DNA from: Streptomyces fructofermentans
GTDB lineage: Bacteria; Actinomycetota; Actinomycetes; Streptomycetales; Streptomycetaceae
Assembly: GCF_014651055.1 (NCBI RefSeq)
Contig: NZ_BMWD01000026.1
Span: forward strand, 89,252-148,698
DNA: 59,447 nucleotides
Reading direction: 5' to 3'
Both the position numbers and the translations under genes were made by a program. Positions 7,150 through 19,505 of this stretch are shown here, piece after piece; the stretch's first letter is position 1; every line of letters starts with the position of its first letter. The notes beneath the pieces were generated by a model, which saw nothing but the letters and a program-made list of their open reading frames with translations, was not told the origin of the DNA and did not search any database.

Positions 7150-8079
7150 TCAGGTGCGGGAGACGTAGCTGCGGATCGTCGTCCCGCCGTCCCCGGCGTG
7201 TACGCGCACCAGGTCCGAGAGGTGGTTGACGAGGAGCAGGCCCCTCCCGCCGAGCTGGTCGGGCCGGGCGGGGCGGCGGCCCGCGAGGGGGTCGGTCAGC
7301 AGCCCCGCGTCCTCGACCTCGCAGACGATCTGCTCGCTCTCCGCCCAGAGCCGCAGGGTCCCCGTGCCGCCCGCGTGGACGACGCTGTTCGTCGTCAGCT
7401 CGGCCACGATCAGCGCCAGGTCCTGGAGGCGGGCATGCCCCGCCCCCCGCTCACCGGCCTGCCGGAGCGCGAAGTCGCGGGTGACCGGCAGGGTCTCGGC
7501 GTCGAAGGAGGCGGTGGCCGCGCCGGGCGGATGCCGCAGGGGTTCGTTCCAGCGGGCGAGCACGCCGTCCGGGTCGTACGCCGCGCTCTCGGAACCGACC
7601 CCGCCGGCGATGACGACGGGGTGCGTGGCCCGGGCGTCGGCCAGCACCTCCCCGGGCAGCCTCCGCGCGTCGTACGGGCACAGGATGGTGGCGTCGCGCC
7701 CCGCGAACGCCGCGTTGATCAGGGCCTCGTGCTGGACGCAGGCGGGGTACTCGACCGCCGTGCGGCCCGCCCAGATCGGTTCGCCGATGATGCGCACCCG
7801 CCCGCCCGACCGGGGGTCCGCGAAGCGTCTCAGGACCGAGGGGATGATGCGTCCCGGGTTCCGTCCCGCCGTGGACATGTCCACGAAGTGGACGGCTTCG
7901 GCGGCGGTCCCGAGCCCGGCTCTGATCAGGTCGAGCCGCGGGACCGGAGCGGCCACCGCGACGGGCTCGGCCGCGGCCAGGCCCTCCAGGAGGAAGGGCA
8001 CCGTACCGGCGAGGTACTCGTCGTCGTCGCCGTAGAAGAGGGCCGGATGGACGAACGGCTCGGGACCGGCGCGCATCAT
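7150..8079 (-). CDS. MEDS sensor domain plus GHKL ATPase
   Basis: A 309-residue fusion. Residues about 8-165 match the MEDS (DcmR-like sensory) domain: HPALFYGDDDEYLAGTVPF near the start, then FVDMSTAGRNPGRIIP and the E/W-containing GEPIWAGR. MEDS domains are thought to bind small hydrocarbons or act as signal input in actinobacterial regulators. Residues about 195-309 are an RsbW-like ATPase with N box VAELTTNSVVHAGG, G1 EVEDAG and G2 GGRGLLLVNHL. It therefore looks like a ligand-responsive anti-sigma or STAS kinase. The start is one of two adjacent ATGs (8077-8079 or 8074-8076), with a G-run upstream. Streptomyces genomes carry many such MEDS-ATPase genes. Confidence 0.85.
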   Translation of the reverse strand: MMRAGPEPFVHPALFYGDDDEYLAGTVPFLLEGLAAAEPVAVAAPVPRLDLIRAGLGTAAEAVHFVDMSTAGRNPGRIIPSVLRRFADPRSGGRVRIIGEPIWAGRTAVEYPACVQHEALINAAFAGRDATILCPYDARRLPGEVLADARATHPVVIAGGVGSESAAYDPDGVLARWNEPLRHPPGAATASFDAETLPVTRDFALRQAGERGAGHARLQDLALIVAELTTNSVVHAGGTGTLRLWAESEQIVCEVEDAGLLTDPLAGRRPARPDQLGGRGLLLVNHLSDLVRVHAGDGGTTIRSYVSRT

Positions 8080-8420
8080 GCGTGAACCCCCCGCGACGGA
8101 ACGCCGGGGCGGCACGCACACGGCCCTCGTCGTCCGAGGCCAGCCGGGGGGCGCCCACCGGCCGGCGTGGGGCAGCCGGGCCGTGCCGTGGGAGACGGGT
8201 GTACGGGGCACGCGGGGCCGGCCGTCGGGCCGATCGGCGTCAGCTGCCCGCCGAGGCCGGACGGCGGCGCCGACAACGGCCCCTGCCTGTCGTCCCTGTG
8301 TTCCACCGGTCTCACCCCGGCCACAGAATACGCTCCAGCACTGGCATTCGACGCAGCCGCCCTGGGCGCCACCGGTCGCGCGGCGTCCCGCCGGCACCCG
8401 CGCGCGGCCGGGCCGGAGGT
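8080..8420. other. Intergenic, no gene seen
   Basis: The 341 bases between the DUF5133 gene and the MEDS-GHKL gene, both minus strand. It holds no coding pattern on either strand and no recognisable motif beyond a slightly AT-richer patch near 8320-8350, which could be the promoter of the MEDS-GHKL gene. Confidence 0.4.
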
Positions 8421-8702
8421 TCACCGGGCGACGGCGCCGTCGCCCTCTCGCACCTGCTGGGCTCCCGCACCGGCGGGCCGCATGGGCATGGGAGCCACGG
8501 GCCGACCGTCCGCCGCGAGCTGACGGCGCGCCGCTTCGAGGGCCAGCCTCACGTCACGAGTACCCGTGGAGACGCACAGGGTGTAGGCGAGGTCCTGGGA
8601 GCGCCCGGTCTGCCCGGCCGTGCCGCGCGCCGCCTCCTCGACGACGAGTGCCTCGTACTCCTCCACGAGGGTGCGCAGGATCGCGGGGTGGGGCATCAGC
8701 AT
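8421..8702 (-). CDS. DUF5133 family protein (copy 1)
   Basis: A 93-residue protein beginning MLMPHPAILRTLVEEYEAL, the typical DUF5133 start, with the family's LAYTLCVSTGTRDV core at about residues 38-52. Predicted mostly helical and soluble; biochemical function is unknown. ATG 8700-8702 has GGAG seven bases upstream. Two further members lie at 30721-30981 and 57213-57518; all three share the pattern xxALEAARRxL after the LC-x-x-x-G core. It sits downstream of a SigB/F-type sigma gene on the same strand, 269 bases away across tandem repeats. Confidence 0.8.
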   Translation of the reverse strand: MLMPHPAILRTLVEEYEALVVEEAARGTAGQTGRSQDLAYTLCVSTGTRDVRLALEAARRQLAADGRPVAPMPMRPAGAGAQQVREGDGAVAR

Positions 8703-8739
8703 GGACTCGCTCCTTGGTGACGGGCCGGTTCTCCGGCGT

Positions 8740-8779
8740 GGTGGCGGTGCAGCGGGGTGGCGGTGCAGCGGGGTGGCGG
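8740..8779. repeat. 16-bp tandem repeat
   Basis: Two exact copies of GGTGGCGGTGCAGCGG (8740-8755, 8756-8771) plus half of a third, in the gap between the sigma gene and the DUF5133 gene. Confidence 0.85.
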
Positions 8780-8850
8780 GGTCGCCGGACCGGGTGCGGG
8801 CCGGGTCGACATCGGGCGCTCGCGGACCGGGTTGCTCCGGCGTGGGCGGC

Positions 8851-8890
8851 TCCGGACCGGGTGCCTCCGGACCGGGTGCCTCCGGACCGG
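8851..8890. repeat. 15-bp tandem repeat
   Basis: TCCGGACCGGGTGCC at 8851-8865 and 8866-8880, followed by a 10-base partial copy. Related GGACCGG units also occur at 8786-8830. Not coding. Confidence 0.85.
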
Positions 8891-8971
8891 ATGGTTCCGC
8901 GGGGAATCGGGCGGCGTCGCGGGGCTCGCAGGCGCGGGCGGCGTCGCGGTGGCGCCCGGGCGGCCGGGCCG

Positions 8972-9877
8972 TCACGCGGCTCCCGTCCGGCCGTCGGCGC
9001 CGGGGCGGTCCGTCCGCTGCTGCCGGCCCAGGGCCTCGTCCCGCACCCGGGCGCAACTGCGGGTGATGAGCCGGGAGACGTGCATCTGGGAGATGCCGAG
9101 CCGGTCGGCGATCCGGTTCTGCGTCATGTCCTCGAAGAAGCGCATGTAGAGGATGTCCCGCTCGCGTTCCGGAAGGCGCCGCAGGCCCTCCTTGGCAGCC
9201 TCTCGGTCGAGGACGACGTCGAAGGAGTCGTCCACGTCGCCCAGGGTGTCGGCCAGGCTGTACCCGTCCTCCGCGGCCGACAGTTCGGCGTCGAGGGAGA
9301 GCGTGCTGAAGCTCTCCAGTGCCTCCAGCCCGGCACGGACCTCGTCCTCCGTGAGGCCGGTGTGCGCGGCCATCTCCGCCGGCGTCGGCTCCGGGGTGCC
9401 CGGCTGCGACTTCAGGTCGCGGCGGGCCAGCCGCACCTTGTTGCGCAGCTCCTGCACACGGCGGGGCACCCTCAGCGCCCACATCCGGTCCCGGAAGTGC
9501 CGCTTCACCTCACCGGTGATGGTGGGTACGGCGTAACTCTCGAACGCGCCGCGGGAGGGGTCGTAACGGTCCATCGCCTTCACCAGACCGACGGCGGCGA
9601 CCTGGCGCAGGTCCTCGATCGACTCGCCGCGGTCGCGGAACCTGCCGGCGATGCGGTGCGCCATGGGCAGCCAGGCGGCGGCCAGTTCGTCGCGGAGGGC
9701 GTCACGCTCGGGCCCCTCCTCCAGGCCGGCCAGCCGTGCGAACACGGTCGCGGTGTCAGGGGCGTCGTCGTGCGGGCGTTTCGCCGGGCCGGACGCCGCG
9801 GCGGGGGCCGCGGGCACCTCGGCCGGGTCGGGGGACGCGGACCCACTGGATCGACTTGTCGACAACACGGTAGACAT
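8972..9877 (-). CDS. SigB/SigF-type alternative sigma factor
   Basis: A 301-residue group-3 sigma factor of the SigF/SigB/SigG family. After a 45-residue Ala/Pro-rich leader come region 2 (RDRGESIEDLRQVAAVGLVK and the FESYAVPTITGEVKRHFRD core, about 82-130), region 3 (PTPAEMAAHTGLTEDEVRAG) and region 4 with its HTH (QNRIADRLGISQMHVSRLI, about 254-272). This family is controlled by RsbW-like anti-sigma factors, which are abundant on both sides. The start is supported by AGGAG nine bases before ATG 9875-9877. A GTTT-N15-GGGCAA element upstream (10011-10034) resembles a SigB-type promoter, which would make the gene autoregulated or cross-regulated. Confidence 0.93.
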   Translation of the reverse strand: MSTVLSTSRSSGSASPDPAEVPAAPAAASGPAKRPHDDAPDTATVFARLAGLEEGPERDALRDELAAAWLPMAHRIAGRFRDRGESIEDLRQVAAVGLVKAMDRYDPSRGAFESYAVPTITGEVKRHFRDRMWALRVPRRVQELRNKVRLARRDLKSQPGTPEPTPAEMAAHTGLTEDEVRAGLEALESFSTLSLDAELSAAEDGYSLADTLGDVDDSFDVVLDREAAKEGLRRLPERERDILYMRFFEDMTQNRIADRLGISQMHVSRLITRSCARVRDEALGRQQRTDRPGADGRTGAA

Positions 9878-10381
9878 GAGGATTCACTCCTGAGCACTGG
9901 CTCGTCACGGTCTGTACGCAGGAGGGGTGCCGTCCGGGCCGCCGGAGACCACCGGAGCCCGTCCACGGCCCCCGCCTGGTGCGCCTCCGGTCCGAAGCAC
10001 GAAATTCCGCTTGCCCCTGCTTCGGGACGGGAAACACATACCTTCGAAAATCCACCGAACACGGCCCGGGGAGACGGGTGTTCACGGCGGCGGCACGAGG
10101 TGCGGGCCCGCGCGCGGCGGTCGGCTCCCGAGTCCGCCCGGAACGGCCGGCGCGGGGGTACGTCCCCGCCGGGAGGCCTCGCGGGACGTGCAGTTCGTGC
10201 CCACGGACACGCCGCCCCGGCGGGCGACGGCCACCTGTCCCCGCCGGTGTGTCCGCGCCGGGGAGACCGTCACAGTGTCACGAAGCTGTTCGAAAACGGC
10301 TTCCTCTTGGTGCGAACGGTCGGAAGCGGCGCCCCCATGCGGCACGATCACCGGGACATTCGCACTCCCGGGGGGCCTCTC
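9878..10381. other. Divergent intergenic region, sigma gene / lipoprotein
   Basis: No gene in 504 bases. It contains the candidate sigma promoter at 10011-10034 (minus). On the plus side there is an AT-richer run near 10280-10330 that may hold the lipoprotein promoter. Confidence 0.45.
10011..10034 (-). promoter_or_regulatory. Candidate SigB-type promoter
   Basis: On the minus strand GTTT is followed by 15 bases and GGGCAA, close to the streptomycete SigB consensus GNNT-N14-16-GGGTA(C/T). It lies about 135 bases before the sigma factor start at 9877. The -10 is imperfect. Confidence 0.3.
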
Positions 10382-11065
10382 ATGGCATACAGGACACGTT
10401 CACGCCGCACCACCGCCGCACTCGCCGCGCTCTCGCTCGGCGTCCTGGCACTGACCGCATGCGACGGCGACGCCGGGAGCGAGAAGGACACCGGGAGCGG
10501 CAAGGCGACCCCGAGCGCGTCGGCGAGCCCGTCCGCCGCGGGTCCGGGCAAGGGCTCGGGCACGCCGGCGGCGGACGACGCGGGAACCGGGGGCGGGAGC
10601 GCGAAGCCCTCCGGCGGCGGCAGCACCCCGCCGCCCGCGGAGCCCGGGGACGACGACCAGGACGGAGGCGTGGGCATGTGCGAGACGACCGACCTGACCT
10701 ACAAGGTCACCGTCGCGTCCAGACCCGTCAACCACGCCCTGCTGAAGGCGTCCAACACGGGCGGCGACCCCTGCCTGCTGGCGGCGAACGACCTCGTGAT
10801 CACGATTCCGGGGCTCGACGGCGCCGCCGGCCACATGGGGCCCGAGGGCACGGACTGGATCCTGGAGCCCGGCGGGAGCGCCTACGCCGGGATCATGTTC
10901 TCGCGGGCCGACACCGCGGGCGGCAAGAGCGCCGACAAGGTGGAGATCGCCCTCGCGGCCTCCGAGAGCCCCACGACGGTGTCCGTCGGCGGCGGCCCCG
11001 TCACGGTCAACGACATCGAGGTCACCAGCTTCTTCGGCACCGCGGAGGACGCGCTCACCTACTGA
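10382..11065 (+). CDS. Secreted DUF4232 lipoprotein
   Basis: A 227-residue exported lipoprotein. Arg-rich start, hydrophobic helix (about residues 11-25) and a lipobox LTAC with Cys27 as the lipidation site. Residues about 28-95 are a Gly/Ser/Pro linker of low complexity. Residues about 98-227 form a DUF4232 beta domain with a Cys pair (MCET and DPCLL), probably disulphide-bonded. The family's function is unknown; the domain is common on actinomycete surfaces. ATG 10382 gives the clean signal peptide; the frame is open for a long way upstream, but that part is non-coding. No partner gene is evident. Confidence 0.85.
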   Translation: MAYRTRSRRTTAALAALSLGVLALTACDGDAGSEKDTGSGKATPSASASPSAAGPGKGSGTPAADDAGTGGGSAKPSGGGSTPPPAEPGDDDQDGGVGMCETTDLTYKVTVASRPVNHALLKASNTGGDPCLLAANDLVITIPGLDGAAGHMGPEGTDWILEPGGSAYAGIMFSRADTAGGKSADKVEIALAASESPTTVSVGGGPVTVNDIEVTSFFGTAEDALTY

Positions 11066-11160
11066 TCCCCACTCCCGACGATCGCCGTCCGCCGCGCGGG
11101 ACGACCCCCGCCGGACCGGGCGGACCGCGCGGCGGGACTCCGGCGCGGATCGTTCGAAGC

Positions 11161-11227
11161 GGTCCGCCCGGGCCGGGCGGCTCGCGCGGTGCGGTCCGCC
11201 CGGTCCGGCGGCTCGCGCGGTGCGGTC
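11161..11227. repeat. Two-copy direct repeat, ~31-bp period
   Basis: The 20-mer GCGGCTCGCGCGGTGCGGTC occurs at 11177-11196 and 11208-11227, each preceded by a near-identical GGTCCGCCCGG(G/T)CCGG. Confidence 0.8.
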
Positions 11228-11267
11228 ACCCGGCCCCTCCGGCCCGGGCAAACCCGCCGACTCTGCG

Positions 11268-11298
11268 GTCCGTTCGGGCCGGACCGGCCCGAACGGAC
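11268..11298. terminator. 31-bp palindrome
   Basis: Arms 11268-11282 and 11284-11298 are perfectly complementary over 15 bases around a single central base. It could be a terminator for the DUF4232 gene ending at 11065, though it lies 200 bases downstream, or a dimeric protein-binding site. Confidence 0.5.
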
Positions 11299-11518
11299 GG
11301 AGCCGCCCGCCCGGTTCATCCGGTTTCGTACATTCCATCCGTGCCGCAAGGCGGACGCGTGGCCGCCAAGGGCGCTTCCGGGAGCGTCTTTTCAGTCAAT
11401 CCGGCCGATTCCTCCCCAGGATCCGCACACTTTCCCGATCCAGGGGAATGAGCCGCTCGAAGCGGGGCAGACGCCCTTTGTCATCGACACAGCAGCGCCG
11501 ACGAGTGGGGTGGACGGC

Positions 11519-12397
11519 ATGACAGCCGTGACGGCAGGAGAGGCAACGGCCACGGCCCGGGGGACGAAGCCGCTGGACGGCACGGAACTCCCCGTCATCG
11601 ACGACCCGTCACTGATCAGGCCCAAGGACGCCCGGGACCTGTCCCGGCAGTTCTTCGGCCGGCTGGCCGTGCTGGAGGAGGGGACCCGGGAGTACCAGTA
11701 CGCCCGCAACACCCTGATCGAGATGAACCTCTCGCTCGTGCGGTACGCGGCGTCGCGGTTCCGCAGCCGCGGCGACTCGATGGAGGACATCGTCCAGGTC
11801 GGCACGATAGGCCTCATCAAGGCCATCGACCGGTTCGAGCTGTCCCGCGAGGTCGAGTTCACCTCCTTCGCGGTCCCCTACATCGTCGGCGAGATCAAGC
11901 GCTTCTTCCGCGACACGAGCTGGGCCGTGCACGTGCCGCGCCGCCTGCAGGAGGCCCGGGTCGAACTGGCGAAGGCCACCGAGGAACTCCGTACGCGACT
12001 GGGCCGCACCCCGACGACCCGTGAGCTGGCCGCTCTCATGTCGCTGGCCGAGGAAGAGGTCATCGAGGCCCGCAAGGCGGCGAACTGCTACAACTCGTCC
12101 TCGCTGGACGCGGCCCTCGCCCCCGAGGGGGAGAACGGTGAGTCGGTGCTTGCCGACTTCATCGGCGAGGACGACCGCTCGCTGGAGCTCGTCGAGGACC
12201 TGCACTCGCTGGCGCCCCTGATCGCCGGGCTGGACGAGCGGGAGCGGCGCATCATCCACCTGCGCTTCGTCGAGGAGCGCACCCAGGCGGACATCGGCGA
12301 ACTGCTGGGCATCTCGCAGATGCACGTGTCCCGCCTCATCGGCCGCATCATCAAGCGGCTGCGCGCCGGACTGCTCGACGACTCCCTGTCGGCCTGA
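11519..12397 (+). CDS. SigB/SigF-type alternative sigma factor
   Basis: A 292-residue group-3 sigma factor. Region 2 (SRGDSMEDIVQVGTIGLIKA, FTSFAVPYIVGEIKRFFRD) is about residues 80-130, region 3 about 150-200 with the streptomycete SigB hallmark NSSSLDAAL, and region 4 ends in an HTH (QADIGELLGISQMHVSRLI, about 258-276). It differs from the sigma at 8972 by a shorter leader and closer fit to the SigB subgroup (osmotic/oxidative stress). ATG 11519 is preceded by GTGGGG; a GTG six codons earlier is possible. A 7-bp hairpin follows the stop. Anti-sigma and antagonist candidates are plentiful nearby, but none is directly adjacent, so pairing is unknown. Confidence 0.93.
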   Translation: MTAVTAGEATATARGTKPLDGTELPVIDDPSLIRPKDARDLSRQFFGRLAVLEEGTREYQYARNTLIEMNLSLVRYAASRFRSRGDSMEDIVQVGTIGLIKAIDRFELSREVEFTSFAVPYIVGEIKRFFRDTSWAVHVPRRLQEARVELAKATEELRTRLGRTPTTRELAALMSLAEEEVIEARKAANCYNSSSLDAALAPEGENGESVLADFIGEDDRSLELVEDLHSLAPLIAGLDERERRIIHLRFVEERTQADIGELLGISQMHVSRLIGRIIKRLRAGLLDDSLSA

Positions 12398-12404
12398 CGC
12401 ACTC

Positions 12405-12425
12405 CCGACCGCGCTCCCCGGTCGG
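12405..12425 (+). terminator. Hairpin after sigma gene
   Basis: 7-bp perfect arms (12405-12411 / 12419-12425), eight bases after the sigma factor stop. Confidence 0.6.
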
Positions 12426-12490
12426 AGGCGGGCGCCCGGTGGCCTCGTGGTGCATCATGTGGCGTCGCCGGGTTCCGCAGGGAGGATGGC

Positions 12491-13015
12491 ATGTCGTCGC
12501 TCGAACGTCTCGGGGAGCTGCTGGGTGAGCCGGTGACCTGGGGTTGGGCCAGGCCGCGCCTGTGGGCCGCGTCCGAGCAGCACCTGGGAGTCGAACTGCC
12601 CGCGGACTACAAGGCGTTCCTCGATCTGTACGGGCCGGGGAGCATCGACGACCACCTGTCGCTGGACCGGCCGATGGACGGCGACGCCGGCGAGCTGGAG
12701 CGGTTGTGGTCGCTCGGGGCCTGGCGCCGGGCTCGGCTCAGTGACCCGGACCTGTACCCGTACCCCTTCCACCCCGATCCCGGCGGCCTCATCCCCTGGG
12801 GTTCGGACGAGCACGGCAGCGAGTACTACTTCCTCGCGATCGAACCGGACCCAGATGAGTGGCGCATCGTCGTCGGCAGCGAGTGCGGCCAGTGGTTCGA
12901 GACCGCGGGAACCTTCTGCGACTTCCTCGTCCGCTGCTTCGACCGCGCCGACCGGCCACCCTTCCTCGACCGCCATTGGCCCGCCCCCGATGCCCGCTAC
13001 CACTCCCACGCCTGA
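12491..13015 (+). CDS. SMI1/KNR4 (SUKH) family protein
   Basis: A 174-residue SMI1/KNR4-type protein. The N-terminal helix LGVELPADYKAFLDLYGPGS and the strands around GGLIPWGSDEHGSEYYFLA are the family signatures, followed by WRIVV and the TFCDFLVRCF helix. In bacteria this superfamily is frequent as immunity proteins against polymorphic toxins, but many stand-alone copies exist. No toxin gene is adjacent, so an immunity role is unproven. ATG 12491 has GGAGGA six bases upstream. It converges on the peptidase E gene, with a two-part hairpin between. Confidence 0.85.
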   Translation: MSSLERLGELLGEPVTWGWARPRLWAASEQHLGVELPADYKAFLDLYGPGSIDDHLSLDRPMDGDAGELERLWSLGAWRRARLSDPDLYPYPFHPDPGGLIPWGSDEHGSEYYFLAIEPDPDEWRIVVGSECGQWFETAGTFCDFLVRCFDRADRPPFLDRHWPAPDARYHSHA

Positions 13016-13019
13016 CGGG

Positions 13020-13054
13020 GCGCCCGTACCGGGCACGGCCCGGCGCACGGGCGC
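13020..13054. terminator. Compound hairpin between convergent genes
   Basis: Outer 8-bp arms (13020-13027 / 13047-13054) enclose an inner 6-bp stem (13029-13034 / 13038-13043); it serves both the SUKH and the peptidase E genes. Confidence 0.7.
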
Positions 13055-13066
13055 GGGCGTCCGGCG

Positions 13067-13735
13067 CTAGGCGTTGAACAGTTTCCAGTGCCCCTCGGAG
13101 ATGATCTCGACGGCGCCGTCCGTGACCTTGAGGGCGGTCTGATCGTCGATCGCGTACGCCGGACCCGGGATTCCGGCCGCCCACTTCTCGGCTTCGGCCA
13201 TGGTGTTCTCCGGCAGGAGTTCGTGGTCCAGGTGCGGGAACATCGAGAAGTCGACGATCCCCAGCGCGCTGTCGTCGGCGGCGGGCGGCTGCCATTCGAC
13301 GAATTCCCTCCCGATGCGGGGGGACATCACCATGCTCCCGGCGCTCAGCCCCACCCAGACCGTCTCGCGCAATGACGGCAGCAGATCCACCAGCCCGGAC
13401 TGCCGCATCCAGTGGCACAGGTACAGCGCGTCCCCGCCGCCCACCAGCAGGACGTCCGCCTCCCGGACCCAGGGGACCCAGCGTTCCCCACCGATGCTGG
13501 GCAGCGCGGTGAGCTCCAGCACCCCCAAGGACTTCCAGCCCAGTTCGCACATCGGCGTGGAGGACTGTCCGGTGATGAATCGCCATGCCCCGACGGGACT
13601 GCCCATGGGGTGCCCGTATCCCGCCGTGGGGATGCAGAGGGCGTTCGAGTCGGCGATCGGCTTGCCCAGCAGGTCGACCAGCGCGTCGCGGATGCTCGTG
13701 TTCTTGACGCCCGCGGACGTGAGGAGAAGCTTCAT
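13067..13735 (-). CDS. pepE: Peptidase E (S51 family)
   Basis: A 222-residue S51 serine peptidase, a class-I-glutamine-amidotransferase-like fold that cleaves Asp-X dipeptides in the cytoplasm. The nucleophile elbow is VGLSAGSMV (Ser at about residue 117); VLLVGGGDALYL precedes it and the DHELLP/YAID segments follow. Length is normal for the family. ATG 13733-13735 has AAAGGG upstream. It is divergent from an HxlR regulator gene 220 bases away, so the regulator may control it. Confidence 0.88.
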   Translation of the reverse strand: MKLLLTSAGVKNTSIRDALVDLLGKPIADSNALCIPTAGYGHPMGSPVGAWRFITGQSSTPMCELGWKSLGVLELTALPSIGGERWVPWVREADVLLVGGGDALYLCHWMRQSGLVDLLPSLRETVWVGLSAGSMVMSPRIGREFVEWQPPAADDSALGIVDFSMFPHLDHELLPENTMAEAEKWAAGIPGPAYAIDDQTALKVTDGAVEIISEGHWKLFNA

Positions 13736-13894
13736 GTGGCCCTTTCCCGAGCTGCGTTGTCGCTCTGCGGCAGGTCCGGCCGAAGCGCTCGTCCGCACCG
13801 TGGCCGTCGGGCCCGGAAGCCGCCGCCGCGGCACCGGTGGGCGCACTCGACGACGGGCGTGTGCGTTCTTCCGACTTCGCCGCACCCCGAAACT

Positions 13895-13946
13895 GGTTGC
13901 AAAATGAGAGCGGTTGAAGCGTAGCACCACCGGTTGCGAAGTAGCA
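13895..13946. promoter_or_regulatory. Repeated GGTTG elements before the HxlR gene
   Basis: GGTTGC at 13895, GGTTGAAGCGTAGCA at 13912-13926 and GGTTGCGAAGTAGCA at 13932-13946: two 15-mers with 12 matching positions and a 20-bp period, just before the HxlR start. The spacing of about two helical turns suits binding of a regulator on one face. Confidence 0.4.
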
Positions 13947-13955
13947 TCGGAATCG

Positions 13956-14534
13956 ATGACTGACGTACGAGACCCGGTGCACCGGTCGGGATGCCCGATC
14001 AACCTGGCGGTCGAGGTGATGGGCGACCGGTGGTCGCTGGTGGTGCTGCGCGATGTGATGTTCGGCGACCGGCGCCACTTCCGCGAGCTGCTGGCCGGGT
14101 CGCAGGAGGGCATCGCCTCCAACATGCTCGCCGACCGGCTCCGGCGGTTGGTGGCGGCAGGTCTGCTGTGGCGGTCGGACGACGAGACCCATCGGCAGAA
14201 GATCCGCTACAGCCTCACCGAGGCGGGCGTGCAGCTCGTGCCGGTGATGGCGGTGCTGGGCTCGTGGGGGCGACGGCACATGCCGGCCAGTCACGAACTC
14301 TCCGTACGCGCGGAGCTGCTGGAGCGCGGCGGGCCCGAGCTGTGGGACCGGTTCATGGACGAGCTGCGCGAGCGGCACCTCGGTGTCCCGCGCCCTGCGG
14401 GGACGCCCTCGGTTCTCGCCGAACTGCAGGCGGCCTATGACGCCGCGGTCGGGGAAGCGGGCCGGGCGGTTCACGGAGCAGGCACCCGGCGATCGCCCGG
14501 CGGACCGTCGTCCACTCCCCCGGGAACCGGCTGA
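13956..14534 (+). CDS. HxlR-type winged-helix regulator
   Basis: A 192-residue HxlR/MarR-superfamily regulator. The winged helix covers about residues 10-105, beginning CPINLAVEVMGDRWSLVVLRD with the conserved Cys11 that senses oxidants or electrophiles in several HxlR proteins (for example YodB). The DNA helix is FRELLAGSQEGIASNMLADRLRRL. The C-terminal 85 residues are an extra helical extension with a disordered end, longer than the usual 110-130-residue family. ATG 13956 is used because the HxlR fold begins there; the frame extends 14 codons further. It is divergent from peptidase E across repeated GGTTG elements. Confidence 0.87.
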   Translation: MTDVRDPVHRSGCPINLAVEVMGDRWSLVVLRDVMFGDRRHFRELLAGSQEGIASNMLADRLRRLVAAGLLWRSDDETHRQKIRYSLTEAGVQLVPVMAVLGSWGRRHMPASHELSVRAELLERGGPELWDRFMDELRERHLGVPRPAGTPSVLAELQAAYDAAVGEAGRAVHGAGTRRSPGGPSSTPPGTG

Positions 14535-15223
14535 CGAACCGCCGTGCCGATCCGTGCGCCCGCCGGGTCCGGGCACGGACTTCCACGTCCGGAGGCGGCC
14601 TCTCCGGGACGCGGGCGCAGGGGACCGCCGTCCTCATGACGCTCGCCACACCGCCGCTCCCCCGCCACCGCTCCCCCGCGTCCCGGATGCCCGCCTTCCG
14701 GGGCGCCCTCGCGTGCCGGTGGGGCGGTTGATGCCGACGATGCCGCAGGCTTCCGTGTCGCCCGTCCCAGAACACGAGCCGCGGGTGCCGGGCCCGCCCA
14801 CCGGCCGGAGGATGACGGCCGTCGCTGCCCCGCTCCGCCCGCGCCTCGAAGGCCGTCACACCCCCTGAGCTGGGACGTTACGACGGCCACGGGCACGCGG
14901 GCAGGCCGAGGGCCCCACCCGGTGGGCTCCGCCGCGCATCCGGCCGAGGACCGCGCCGGGGCACCGCGGCACCACTCCCGCCCCGGCGAACACCACCGGG
15001 CGGTGGGCGGCGCCGCCCACTGTTCCGGGGTGGGACGCCGGCCGTACGACGACTTTGGTGTGACGCTTTGTTCCGGGCCCGACCGCCGGGTTAGCCTGCG
15101 GCGTATTTCCTCATCGGGCGGTCCCGCGATCCGGGACGGACCGACGTCGAGGGGGTCCGGCAGTGGGCCCGTAGTTCCGAGTCCCGTCGTACGGGGCTCT
15201 TGGGGAGCGGAACGAGGGTGCAC
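14535..15223. other. Long intergenic region before the hybrid kinase
   Basis: 689 bases without a credible gene on either strand; open frames here lack start sites and family likeness. The right end holds a good promoter candidate (15068-15097). Confidence 0.5.
15068..15097 (+). promoter_or_regulatory. Candidate housekeeping promoter for the hybrid kinase
   Basis: TTGTTC (15068-15073), an 18-base spacer and TAGCCT (15092-15097), about 125 bases before the kinase start. Confidence 0.35.
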
Positions 15224-19498
<4,275 letters not shown>

Positions 19499-19505
19499 GA
19501 CGGAC

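Larger units (their letters stand above)
11066..11518. other. Intergenic with duplicated units and long palindrome
   Basis: A 453-base gap without a gene. It contains a roughly 31-bp duplicated unit (11161-11227) and a 31-bp near-perfect palindrome (11268-11298). The promoter for the sigma gene at 11519 should be in the right half (about 11320-11500), but I cannot assign a consensus. Confidence 0.5.

Noticed and set aside
9852..9865. TTGTCGACAA as a further MarR-type site
   Set aside because: It lies inside the sigma factor coding sequence near its start, and the spacing differs from the two motif copies.
8078..10381. A very long plus-strand frame running into the lipoprotein gene
   Set aside because: It overlaps the DUF5133 and sigma genes antisense and has Arg/Gly/Pro composition typical of high-GC shadows; the signal peptide fixes the start at 10382.
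12491..13015. SUKH protein as the immunity half of a toxin system
   Set aside because: No toxin or secretion gene is adjacent; the peptidase E next to it is an ordinary housekeeping enzyme.
14353..14859. Minus-strand 168-codon frame before the hybrid kinase
   Set aside because: Composition is non-coding and it overlaps the HxlR gene antisense.
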